Part shown: positions 1 to 6,067 of the stretch, in pieces
How the letters are laid out: each line of letters starts with the position of its first letter
How positions within the stretch are numbered: position 1 is the first letter of the stretch
Source of the DNA: Euryarchaeota archaeon UBA4
GTDB lineage: Archaea > Thermoplasmatota > Poseidoniia > Poseidoniales > Thalassarchaeaceae
NCBI GenBank assembly: GCA_002497985.1
Contig: DAFQ01000024.1
Location: 50,701-60,791 of the forward strand
Reading direction: 5' to 3'
DNA: 10,091 bases
The notes under the pieces: generated by a model
What the model saw: the letters and a program-made list of their open reading frames with translations, nothing else
Told to the model about the DNA's origin: nothing
Database searches by the model: none
Made by a program: the position numbers and the translations under genes

Positions 1-63
1 GCATTGTTCAGAAAGTACACGGACCAACTAATGGAGACCCTCCAGATGATGGGTGCACCGTAG
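1..63 (+). CDS. C-terminal tail of an unidentified upstream gene (partial)
   Basis: Reading frame 1 is open from the window edge for 20 codons and ends at TAG (61-63). The peptide ends in ...METLQMMGAP and looks like an amphipathic helix, with a mix of charged and hydrophobic residues typical of a real protein end. It lies on the same strand as thyA, 48 bases upstream of it, so it may be the preceding gene of the same transcription unit. The fragment is too short to assign a family. It could also be a chance open frame, as 20 codons is weak evidence. Confidence 0.45.
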   Translation, partial: ALFRKYTDQLMETLQMMGAP

Positions 64-111
64 ATTGCCCTCCGCATCCTTGATGTACTTCCCTCACAAC
101 GAAAGAGGGAG

Positions 112-906
112 ATGCAGCAATACCTCGACTTCCTAAATAGGATATTGGATGAGGGAGTTGACAAAGGTGACCGTACGGGAACGGGGACCAAGTCCATCTT
201 TGGCCACCAAATGAGGTTTGATCTTTCCGAGGGGTTTCCCGCCATAACCACGAAGAAAGTGCATTGGCCCAGTATCATTCATGAATTACTATGGTTCCTC
301 TCCGGGGAAACCAACATAGAATACCTACGGGAAAATAAAGTTAGAATTTGGAACGAATGGGCTGATGAAGACGGCAATCTAGGGCCTGTTTATGGGAAAC
401 AATGGAGAAAATGGGAAGGAACTGATGGGCAGGTGATTGATCAGATTGAGGGGGCGGTAGAGATGATATTGGACAATCCCGAAAGCAGACGTATCATAGT
501 TTCCGCGTGGAATGTTGGAGAGTTGGGGGAAATGGCCCTGATGCCATGTCATGCATTCTTCCAGTTCTACGTGAGTGATGGCCGACTTTCATGCCAACTC
601 TACCAAAGGAGTGCGGATGCATTTCTAGGAGTCCCCTTCAACATCTCATCTTACAGCCTTCTCACCTGTATGATGGCCAAGGTTTGTGACTTGGAACCTG
701 GAGAATTTGTCTGGACGGGTGGAGACTGCCACCTTTACCTGAATCACCTGGAGCAGGCAAGAGAGCAGGTCTCCAGAGAGCCGAAGGGACTTCCAAATCT
801 AATTTTGGATCCCAGTGTCAATTCAATTGATGACTTTACATTTGAGCATATTACCATTGATGGGTACGAGCACCACCCCCACATTCCTGCCCCCATATCC
901 GTTTGA
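112..906 (+). CDS. thyA: Thymidylate synthase (bacterial ThyA type)
   Basis: Thymidylate synthase methylates dUMP to dTMP using 5,10-methylenetetrahydrofolate and releases dihydrofolate; it is a cytosolic homodimer. At 264 residues it matches the Escherichia coli enzyme in length, and the key residues fall at the same numbers: R21 for phosphate, E58, W80, catalytic C146 in the MPCHAFFQFYV motif, R126-R127 donated across the dimer, R166 and D169 in QRSAD, N177 for the uracil ring, and H207/Y209 in DCHLYL. The C terminus is intact (APISV). The ATG start is chosen from this length match; a weak GAGG (105-108) sits only three bases before it. The next gene, dihydrofolate reductase, begins ten bases past the stop and supplies the partner reaction. 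This is the bacterial ThyA family rather than flavin-dependent ThyX, so transfer from bacteria at some point is a reasonable inference. The identification itself is near certain. Confidence 0.98.
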   Translation: MQQYLDFLNRILDEGVDKGDRTGTGTKSIFGHQMRFDLSEGFPAITTKKVHWPSIIHELLWFLSGETNIEYLRENKVRIWNEWADEDGNLGPVYGKQWRKWEGTDGQVIDQIEGAVEMILDNPESRRIIVSAWNVGELGEMALMPCHAFFQFYVSDGRLSCQLYQRSADAFLGVPFNISSYSLLTCMMAKVCDLEPGEFVWTGGDCHLYLNHLEQAREQVSREPKGLPNLILDPSVNSIDDFTFEHITIDGYEHHPHIPAPISV

Positions 907-910
907 GGTG
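905..910 (+). promoter_or_regulatory. Shine-Dalgarno site for folA, overlapping the thyA stop
   Basis: GAGGTG is a six-base match to the archaeal anti-Shine-Dalgarno complement GGAGGTGAT. Its first two bases are the last two of the thyA TGA (904-906), and five bases separate it from the TTG at 916. It supports TTG as the real start of the reductase gene and suggests that ribosomes finishing thyA reload on folA. Confidence 0.75.
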
Positions 911-915
911 TTTAT

Positions 916-1422
916 TTGAAGATCGCAATGATTGTAGCAATGGATGAAGACGGATTCATCGGCAAGGGTAACGGACTTCCTTGGAATATGCCCAGCGACA
1001 TGTCGAGATTCAGAAATCTAACAATAGGTGATGGATTCAATTCCGTTGTTATGGGAAGGAGGACCTGGGACTCTCTTCCAGACTCATTCAGACCCCTTCC
1101 TGAGAGGGTAAATATCGTCATGTCTAGAGACACCTCTTGGAGTGGGGATGGGGCAGAGACCGCATTATACATTGGCAGAGCAATTGAGCTCGCCTTCGCG
1201 GAAGGTAGTGATGAATTGTGGGTTATTGGGGGTGCTGAGATATACTCGATGTTCCTTGATAGGGTCGAAGAAATTCACATTACCACAGTTCGAACCAAAG
1301 ATAGTGGTGAGGTCTCATTCCCGTCATGGGACAAAGGCCTCTGGAAAGAAACTGTGATGGAAGTGCCCGATTCATCGGGTGACGATTTTCCATCTTCATA
1401 CTCCATATGGAAGCGGATTTGA
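916..1422 (+). CDS. folA: Dihydrofolate reductase
   Basis: Dihydrofolate reductase uses NADPH to reduce dihydrofolate to tetrahydrofolate, regenerating the cofactor oxidised by the adjacent thymidylate synthase. The 168 residues carry the family landmarks: GFIGKGNGLPW (Met20-loop region with the conserved LPW), D28 as the active-site acid in PSDMSRF, VVMGRRTWDSLP for NADPH binding, the RPLPERVNIVMSR segment, and the glycine pair G105-G106 in VIGGAEIY. The start is TTG at 916, chosen because a GAGGTG site lies five bases upstream and because the resulting N terminus (MKIAMIVAMDEDG) matches the family; the first ATG (928) would cut into strand one. It is nine bases downstream of thyA and its TGA abuts the ATG of the next gene, so the three genes are very probably one transcript. 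The type is bacterial-like. Confidence 0.96.
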   Translation: MKIAMIVAMDEDGFIGKGNGLPWNMPSDMSRFRNLTIGDGFNSVVMGRRTWDSLPDSFRPLPERVNIVMSRDTSWSGDGAETALYIGRAIELAFAEGSDELWVIGGAEIYSMFLDRVEEIHITTVRTKDSGEVSFPSWDKGLWKETVMEVPDSSGDDFPSSYSIWKRI

Positions 1423-1836
1423 ATGGACCTGCGCGGAGTGCTGTCTACTGCCGGTGGAGCCTTTTTCATATATGTTGGAATAATGCACTTCACGGACACG
1501 AGTTGGTTCGAGCCAATCGTACCACCGGTATTTGGTTCTGCTACGTTCTGGGTACTGGCGAGTGGGGTAGCAGAAGTCCTAGTGGGGATTGGACTAATTA
1601 TTCCCAGAACCAGAAGGGTTTCCGGTTACGCTAGTGCGGCACTCCTAGTACTATTGTATCCTGCCAATCTGTACATGTGGGTATTCGATGTTGAGCTTGG
1701 CGATGGGGCTTCACTTTCTCCGACAGGGCACGTGGTTAGGTTGATACTGCAGATAGGAGGCATCATTCTGAGCCTTTGGATCGCAGGATACCTGCCTCGG
1801 GATGTTAATTCAATCGATGACGAAGAATTCAGCTAA
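1423..1836 (+). CDS. DoxX-like small integral membrane protein
   Basis: This 137-residue protein resembles DoxX-family membrane proteins of the COG4270 type. Four hydrophobic segments are visible at about 5-22, 42-60, 67-88 and 104-124. Family-like features are the GIMHF motif near residues 19-23, the PIVPP segment at 31-35, SGVAEVLVGIGLIIPRTRR at 47-65, and YPANLYM at 79-85, which match the usual G-x-x-H-F, SGxAE and PAN signatures. The function of this subfamily is not settled; other DoxX proteins are linked to quinone oxidation or oxidative-stress complexes, which cannot be inferred here. The ATG follows the folA TGA directly with only a weak purine run before it, which points to termination-reinitiation. 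The last 27 bases overlap the opposite-strand lipoprotein gene. Family assignment is fairly secure; role is unknown. Confidence 0.85.
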   Translation: MDLRGVLSTAGGAFFIYVGIMHFTDTSWFEPIVPPVFGSATFWVLASGVAEVLVGIGLIIPRTRRVSGYASAALLVLLYPANLYMWVFDVELGDGASLSPTGHVVRLILQIGGIILSLWIAGYLPRDVNSIDDEEFS

Positions 1837-3294
1837 GTTCCCCTCGGATTCGAAAAGGCTGGGGCCGCTTCCTAGGTAGTAGACAGAACCCCTACCATCC
1901 CTGGAGTCCTCTGCGCTGGAATTATTATTCGTTGCACATGATCCAGTACAACCATCGGCAAAGGCAACATAAACACGCCCTTCTCTGTCGATATGTAAGT
2001 CATTGAAATCCAGAAGGTTCCTGTTTGAACCACCGATATCACGGCAATCCCCACTATTGAGGCAGATACTCCCCATCTGTACCGGATCGTCGGTCACCCT
2101 TATGGTGTGGAAGACAGGATTGGAGTCCAAAGCATTGAGGCTGTAGGTAATGTAGAGATGGTAGGTAACATTGTTCGGTGCATAGTGAGCATTGCCGCCC
2201 CAAGGGTTACCATCGATGTCTGATTGATTTAGCAGCTCAGAATTCTCACTTCCAAGATACATTATTGCAATTCTTCCTGGGTCGCCGGCATCGGTTTGTG
2301 GAAATACCGATGAGATGACTTCGACCGGAGATATTCGGATACTATCTTGTTCCCAAGTTTCTCCAGAATCGGTTGAACGAGACATGTAGACTCCCTCATC
2401 AGCACCTGTCCATACATGATATGCATTAGAGGCGGAATCTGTCGAGACTTCCGAATTCTTACGGGGGTAGGGTGTAGAAACATCTTCTCCCATCGTCCTC
2501 TGAAACCATGAAAATCCATTGTCCTTGGAAACGATGACTGTCGGGGTCTCTACTCTGGGGGTGACATATACCGTACCATCCGGAGCAGTGGAAATCGCCC
2601 CATGCAGACCTCCGTTGGTGGTTGCGAGACCGATGATCTGCCCTCCAGCCTCAAAGGTAGCGCCCCCATCAAAACTAGTGAAGCAGAATATCCCTGCTAA
2701 TTTATTGTAGCAATAATACACCGCAGTTTCGTAGAAACTCGAAGTGAATTGTCCCAGCGCGCCATATCCTTCACTGGTCCAAGGGCCGCTTGCCAATTTG
2801 ATGTGATCATTAATTGGAGTAGTTCCTGAATCATGTGGATTGCCTAGCCAAGAGTCGCCATCATCATCACTCCAACATATCCATGACGTCTCAAGACCAA
2901 TCATCTGCACGTTGAAGATGCGATCTGTGATTGGATCCACCCAACCATAAGGGTCGCTAGTAGTAGGCGAGCACTGTACGGGATCCTGTGTCTCTTCCCA
3001 TGATTGACCATGATCACAAGATCTCATCACTTTCTCCATGGCGATGAAGAAAATACAACCACTCGAAGTTATTCCTATACTGGGTTCCTTACCAGTCTCT
3101 CCCACGTCACTGAATACGAAACTTAGGGGCAAGGGAGGGACGTCAACTGGGAGGCCGCTAGGACCCGTGACGAAGAATCGTGGTTCGGGAACGTCGACAT
3201 CGCTCACCTCGGAGGGCCCTTCATCCAGATGGATACATCCCGAAATGGTGGTAGTGACCATCAAGAGCGCAATGACTACAGCACCTGTGCGCAT
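1810..3294 (-). CDS. Secreted lipoprotein with five Asp-boxes (sialidase-like beta-propeller)
   Basis: The 494-residue product begins with a short lipoprotein signal: MRTG, a hydrophobic stretch, then the lipobox ISGC with acceptor cysteine C20. An acidic, proline-rich linker follows (about 22-55). Five Asp-box (BNR) motifs of the S-x-D-x-G-x-(S/T)-W/F type occur at 92-99, 142-149, 207-214, 256-263 and 307-314, the hallmark of sialidase-like beta-propellers. I do not see a convincing FRIP motif or arginine triad, so sialidase activity is not supported; sugar binding or a structural exoprotein is equally possible. Ten cysteines after the lipobox (80, 93, 108, 140, 195, 204, 411, 417, 449, 453) fall largely in close pairs, consistent with disulfides outside the membrane. 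No Shine-Dalgarno site precedes the ATG, but a TATA-like element lies about 29 bases upstream, fitting a leaderless transcript. Its 3' end overlaps the convergent DoxX gene. Confidence 0.88.
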   Translation of the reverse strand: MRTGAVVIALLMVTTTISGCIHLDEGPSEVSDVDVPEPRFFVTGPSGLPVDVPPLPLSFVFSDVGETGKEPSIGITSSGCIFFIAMEKVMRSCDHGQSWEETQDPVQCSPTTSDPYGWVDPITDRIFNVQMIGLETSWICWSDDDGDSWLGNPHDSGTTPINDHIKLASGPWTSEGYGALGQFTSSFYETAVYYCYNKLAGIFCFTSFDGGATFEAGGQIIGLATTNGGLHGAISTAPDGTVYVTPRVETPTVIVSKDNGFSWFQRTMGEDVSTPYPRKNSEVSTDSASNAYHVWTGADEGVYMSRSTDSGETWEQDSIRISPVEVISSVFPQTDAGDPGRIAIMYLGSENSELLNQSDIDGNPWGGNAHYAPNNVTYHLYITYSLNALDSNPVFHTIRVTDDPVQMGSICLNSGDCRDIGGSNRNLLDFNDLHIDREGRVYVAFADGCTGSCATNNNSSAEDSRDGRGSVYYLGSGPSLFESEGNLAEFFVID

Positions 3295-3318
3295 AGTGCT
3301 TCGACTTGGGGATAGGGC

Positions 3319-3327
3319 ATTTATCTT
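3319..3327 (-). promoter_or_regulatory. Candidate TATA box for the lipoprotein gene
   Basis: On the - strand the sequence reads AAGATAAAT, centred about 29 bases before the lipoprotein ATG (A at 3294). That spacing would place the transcription start at or within a few bases of the start codon, which fits a leaderless mRNA and the absence of a ribosome-binding site. The call rests on sequence likeness and spacing only. Confidence 0.4.
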
Positions 3328-3348
3328 GCCATGGTGTGAGCCAAGTGG

Positions 3349-3741
3349 TTAGTCTTCTGATTCATACTCAGTAACTCTAATTCCTAAATTGCCTCTTCTG
3401 GCCTTTCTTAGCATTATTTTGTCCATCTTCTTGTGAAATTCTGATTCCAAGTCAACTTTCATTGCTAGGGAATGACCCAATATGAGGATCAACAGGTCGG
3501 CTAACTCCTCGGCTGCCTCGGAATGAGGCTTGCCTTTGGTAATTGCAGCGGATAGCTCTCCCAATTCCTCCACTGTCAATGCTATTCTGTAGCCCATGTC
3601 ATGACCATGGTTGTCTTCCGAAGAAAAGGAATGCTTGTGGTGAAAGGATGCAACCCTTGACATCATAGTCAACCATGAGCCGTCAGGTACTGAATTCCCC
3701 TCAACCAATATCCAATCTTCTACGCTCTTGTTCCTGCCCAT
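3349..3741 (-). CDS. MazG-like nucleotide pyrophosphohydrolase
   Basis: The 130-residue protein belongs to the all-alpha NTP pyrophosphohydrolase (MazG/dUTPase-2) superfamily, which hydrolyses nucleoside triphosphates to monophosphate and pyrophosphate with magnesium and often clears aberrant nucleotides. The metal-binding signature is present: E59-x-x-E62 in VEELGELSAA and E79-x-x-D82 in EAAEELADLLI, followed by the helix LILILGHSLAM and a basic segment ending HKKMDKIMLRKARRG. Substrate cannot be told from sequence. Family members often start near the motif corresponding to M26-M27 (MMSRVASFHHKHSF), so the first 25 residues may be an extension or the true start may be internal. No ribosome-binding site precedes the first ATG; an AT-rich element (3768-3776) about 31 bases upstream could be a promoter. 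It is 58 bases downstream of the phosphorylase gene and is probably partly independent of it. Confidence 0.87.
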   Translation of the reverse strand: MGRNKSVEDWILVEGNSVPDGSWLTMMSRVASFHHKHSFSSEDNHGHDMGYRIALTVEELGELSAAITKGKPHSEAAEELADLLILILGHSLAMKVDLESEFHKKMDKIMLRKARRGNLGIRVTEYESED

Positions 3742-3799
3742 GCATTGACGAGAAGGGGGTTACACATCAACATAATTCCAGAAACATGTTAGTCAGCGA

Positions 3800-4561
3800 C
3801 TAAACATATAGGTTGAGTATTGCCAATAGGCATTCCGAAATACTCGCCCTCATGGATGATGCCATGGAGTCAACCGCATGGTGATCAATCTTAGCTGATG
3901 GGTCTCCTGGCTCCCTTCCCGCTGCCCAGTTTGATGAGCAAGAAAGTGCGACATGTGGGACACCTGTTTCGGATACCAGCCTTGACTCGGGTCCGAGAGT
4001 CATTCCAACTACATGCGCACCGAGCTTTTCCAAAGCGTCAATCTCCGCCGAACTCTCGAATTGCGGCCCGATGCACTGAGCGACAATTAGATTGTCTGGA
4101 ACGTGCTCCTGTGATGAGGACAATGCAACCTTGCATGCATCTGAGGCATTCCCGTCAAAAGGAGATGTCCGATCAGCGTGAGTTGCGTTGTCATCATGGA
4201 AGGTCCATGGCCTGATTGAAAGATCCAAAACGTCCCCTGAAATTCCAACAATTCCTGGAGGGAAATTCTCGATTAACGAACCTACTGAGTTGATACTCAA
4301 TACGATATCCGGTTGGCAGCTAACGGCCGCTTGCACATTTGCTCTGTGTTCAATCATGTGTGGGGGCGTTCGGGACGTGCCATCGCCATGATGCCTGTCA
4401 ATAATTACGATGTCACCTGCACCAGTGGAGACAACTACTGCTGGAACCTGCCCCCATTCAGTATCGATTCTGACGTGTGAAGCTTGAGTGTTCCAAGCGA
4501 CTGCCAACTCATCCGAGAGTGCGCTCATTCCAGTGCCACATAGCACCGCTATGCGGGCCAT
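3800..4561 (-). CDS. Purine nucleoside / methylthioadenosine phosphorylase family enzyme
   Basis: Members of this trimeric PNP/MTAP family (nucleoside phosphorylase type II fold) split purine nucleosides or 5'-methylthioadenosine with phosphate in purine or methionine salvage. Visible landmarks, counting from the ATG at 4561: GTGMS at 9-13 (phosphate loop), DRHHGDG at 55-61, RTPPHMIEHRANVQA at 64-78, NSVGSL at 91-96, GPQFESSAE at 165-173 and VGMTLGPESRLVSE at 185-198. The family's TDYD motif, whose aspartates contact the 6-amino group in MTA phosphorylase, is here SNWA (210-213), suggesting preference for a 6-oxopurine such as hypoxanthine or guanine; this is inference. A TTG 15 bases upstream is in frame, but the ATG is preferred because GAGGAG (4569-4574) precedes it by seven bases. 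The start lies four bases past the eS1 stop, so the two are co-translated. Length (253) is normal. Confidence 0.88.
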   Translation of the reverse strand: MARIAVLCGTGMSALSDELAVAWNTQASHVRIDTEWGQVPAVVVSTGAGDIVIIDRHHGDGTSRTPPHMIEHRANVQAAVSCQPDIVLSINSVGSLIENFPPGIVGISGDVLDLSIRPWTFHDDNATHADRTSPFDGNASDACKVALSSSQEHVPDNLIVAQCIGPQFESSAEIDALEKLGAHVVGMTLGPESRLVSETGVPHVALSCSSNWAAGREPGDPSAKIDHHAVDSMASSMRASISECLLAILNLYV

Positions 4562-4565
4562 TATA

Positions 4566-5477
4566 TCACTCCTCAAGTCGGGCTATTAGGTCTGCCTTCT
4601 TGCCCGAAACTGGTTTTCCAGCGGCTTTGAGCAGTTCCTTAAGTTCCGCGACCTTTAGAGAAGAGTAGTCAACTTCGGAGTCGTCATTATCTTGCTCCTG
4701 ATCATTACCTGCCTCTTCCTCAATAGCCTCATCGTCAACCCCATCATCAGATGGCTCTGAAATCTCTGCTGAAGCCTCGGCAGCGGCCAAGACATCGGAT
4801 TCCTCAGCGACAGCAGCAGCGTCTGCCTTCTCTTGAGCGTGGATCTCCTCCAATGTTGGGCCATCATCAACAACTACTCCGGATTGGATTAATTGGGTCC
4901 TCCTAATCATTACTGCCCTAATGGGGGTAATCTTGGATGTGCCTTCCTTGATCTTGGCCTCTAATTCGCCATCCATCACTGACTTCTGCATATCGACCCA
5001 CGTCGATGATGCCCCAGTCTTCAGAATAATGTTCCTTGCAATGGTCCTAATTTCGTTCTTCTGACTCGACTTTGCCCTTTCCCTAGTAATAATCAGGGGC
5101 TTGAATCTGACATAATATCCGTCCTCCGTTACAATGTCTACAGTGTCGTCAATTTTCCCCCTGTCTCGACGGATTTGCCTTCTGATGTGGTCTTGCATCA
5201 TCTGGTGACCTATGAATTCGGTGAGTGCGTCTGTACCTAGTACATCCACCACCCTGAATCGTATCTTTACATGCATCTTTGAGAAATCCCCATCTAGTTC
5301 ATTCTGCATAATCTCGAAATTTCTCCCGATCAGCATCTCCGGCTCCTCAGCCAGGGTTTCACCGATAACTCTGAATGACCATGGATTTCTAGGTGCTCTG
5401 ATTGAGAACCACCTCTTGGACTTCCACTTGTCCCTCTGCCTACGTGCCGCTGCCCTTGCCTTTGCGCCCTTTGCCAT
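4566..5477 (-). CDS. rps3ae: Small-subunit ribosomal protein eS1 (S3Ae) with C-terminal SAP domain
   Basis: Ribosomal protein eS1 is an archaeal/eukaryotic 30S/40S subunit component near the mRNA exit. The first ~205 residues match the family: basic start MAKGAKARAAARRQRDKWKS, KRWFSIRAPR at 21-30, IGETLAEEPEMLIGR at 38-52, a long central basic region, and TPIRAVMIRRTQLIQSG at 184-200. Usual archaeal length is about 200-225 residues; this one is 303. The extra part is an alanine- and acid-rich linker (about 207-269) and a SAP-like helix-extension-helix module at 270-303 (SSLKVAELKELLKAAG, then GKKADLIARL), a fold normally associated with DNA or RNA binding. The reading frame continues without break, so the fusion is real in this sequence. 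The start is preceded by GAGGT (5485-5489) at seven bases. It leads a - strand unit with the phosphorylase downstream. Confidence 0.95.
   Translation of the reverse strand: MAKGAKARAAARRQRDKWKSKRWFSIRAPRNPWSFRVIGETLAEEPEMLIGRNFEIMQNELDGDFSKMHVKIRFRVVDVLGTDALTEFIGHQMMQDHIRRQIRRDRGKIDDTVDIVTEDGYYVRFKPLIITRERAKSSQKNEIRTIARNIILKTGASSTWVDMQKSVMDGELEAKIKEGTSKITPIRAVMIRRTQLIQSGVVVDDGPTLEEIHAQEKADAAAVAEESDVLAAAEASAEISEPSDDGVDDEAIEEEAGNDQEQDNDDSEVDYSSLKVAELKELLKAAGKPVSGKKADLIARLEE
4569..4574 (-). promoter_or_regulatory. Shine-Dalgarno site for the phosphorylase gene, inside the eS1 3' end
   Basis: GAGGAG on the - strand encodes the last two glutamates of eS1 and lies seven bases before the phosphorylase ATG (4561). 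It decides the start in favour of this ATG over the in-frame TTG at 4576, which the site itself would overlap. It also shows tight translational coupling between the ribosomal protein and the salvage enzyme. Confidence 0.7.
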
Positions 5478-5495
5478 GACAATAACCTCGTACCT

Positions 5496-5509
5496 CGGGG
5501 GCTTCCCCG
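5496..5509 (-). other. Small GC hairpin in the predicted eS1 mRNA leader
   Basis: On the - strand CGGGG-AAGC-CCCCG can form a five-pair stem with a four-base loop. It lies 18-32 bases before the eS1 start, next to two tandem GAGGT copies (5492-5496 and 5485-5489), the first of which shares a base with the stem. It could modulate ribosome access, as ribosomal protein leaders often do, but the stem is short and no conserved structure is recognised. Confidence 0.3.
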
Positions 5510-5533
5510 CTCGCTAGGCGTGCCGACCTACCC

Positions 5534-5542
5534 TTACTATTT
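5534..5542. promoter_or_regulatory. Candidate shared TATA element between eS1 and the COG1325 gene
   Basis: TTACTATTT is the AT-rich island in the 88-base divergent intergenic region (5478-5565), the rest of which is GC-rich. Its centre is about 28 bases before the + strand ATG at 5566, right for a leaderless transcript of the RNA-binding protein. Read on the - strand (AAATAGTAA) it would start transcription near 5511 and give eS1 a leader of about 34 bases containing its Shine-Dalgarno site. Only spacing and composition support this. Confidence 0.4.
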
Positions 5543-5565
5543 GAAGCAAAGCCTCTGGAAAGTAG

Positions 5566-6054
5566 ATGGCTTTCCCTACGAGGCTTCAAGAAATAGCGCT
5601 GCTGGGGCCCTTTATGGGCATACTGAATGCGACTTGGAGGATTCATGCCAGTGGGGTGGACGACCTGGAAATGATTGAAAGTGCGATGCATTGGCTTACT
5701 GGGGATTGTTGTGAAGTCACATGGGAAAGGGGCAAGTCGTTCCATGGATCGCCTCAGCATGTTGCAATTATTAGAACTGGGAAGAGGAAGGTTGCTCTGG
5801 ATTGGTTCCGCAGACTTGGTGTTTCGGTTCTTAGAGAGATTCACGAAGGGGGCATTGGAAATAGGATTGACGATGAGAAAACAGTACATGTTAGAATATC
5901 CCTTCCCGACCTATGCAGGGGGAATGTATCGTTGATTGATCGGGGAAGTAGAGTTTCTTCTGTGAAGGGCACTTTCAAGATCGAAGCTTATCCAGGAGAC
6001 GAACCCAATGTTGTTGCTTCTCGGTTAATTTCCGAATTGTGCTCAGAAAGCTGA
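5566..6054 (+). CDS. COG1325-type RNA-binding protein (predicted exosome-associated)
   Basis: The 162-residue protein resembles the archaeal RNA-binding family COG1325 (formerly DUF54), which has been predicted to work with the RNA exosome or ribosome biogenesis. The supporting pattern is an early strand plus acidic helix (IHASGVDDLEMIESAMHWL, 26-44), the WERGKSFHGSPQ segment at 53-64 corresponding to the family's G-H-x-G-N-P motif, and TVHVRISLPDLCRGNVSL at 106-123 corresponding to the conserved H/V-R-L-D strand followed by a G-x-L turn. A role in RNA metabolism is inferred from family and from its place opposite a ribosomal protein gene. No Shine-Dalgarno site precedes the ATG; a TATA-like element 28 bases upstream fits a leaderless message. 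M17 is an alternative start but would remove family-like sequence. The ferredoxin gene follows after 13 bases. Confidence 0.72.
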   Translation: MAFPTRLQEIALLGPFMGILNATWRIHASGVDDLEMIESAMHWLTGDCCEVTWERGKSFHGSPQHVAIIRTGKRKVALDWFRRLGVSVLREIHEGGIGNRIDDEKTVHVRISLPDLCRGNVSLIDRGSRVSSVKGTFKIEAYPGDEPNVVASRLISELCSES

Positions 6055-6067
6055 ATGCTGATTGTGA

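Noticed and set aside
912..1172. Open frame of 86 codons on the - strand inside folA
   Set aside because: It lies wholly opposite a confidently identified dihydrofolate reductase and shows no family-like motif.
1810..3294. Annotation of the lipoprotein as an active sialidase
   Set aside because: Asp-boxes are structural and occur in many propellers; the catalytic arginines and FRIP motif were not found.
4562..4576. TTG at 4574-4576 as the phosphorylase start
   Set aside because: It would place the start inside the ribosome-binding site and add five residues; the ATG at 4559-4561 has a good GAGGAG at seven bases.
5440..5889. Open frame of 149 codons on the - strand spanning the eS1 start and the COG1325 gene
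   Set aside because: It would cover the divergent promoter region and two better supported genes; its sequence is low in recognisable pattern and rich in Ser, Pro and Arg as shadow frames are.
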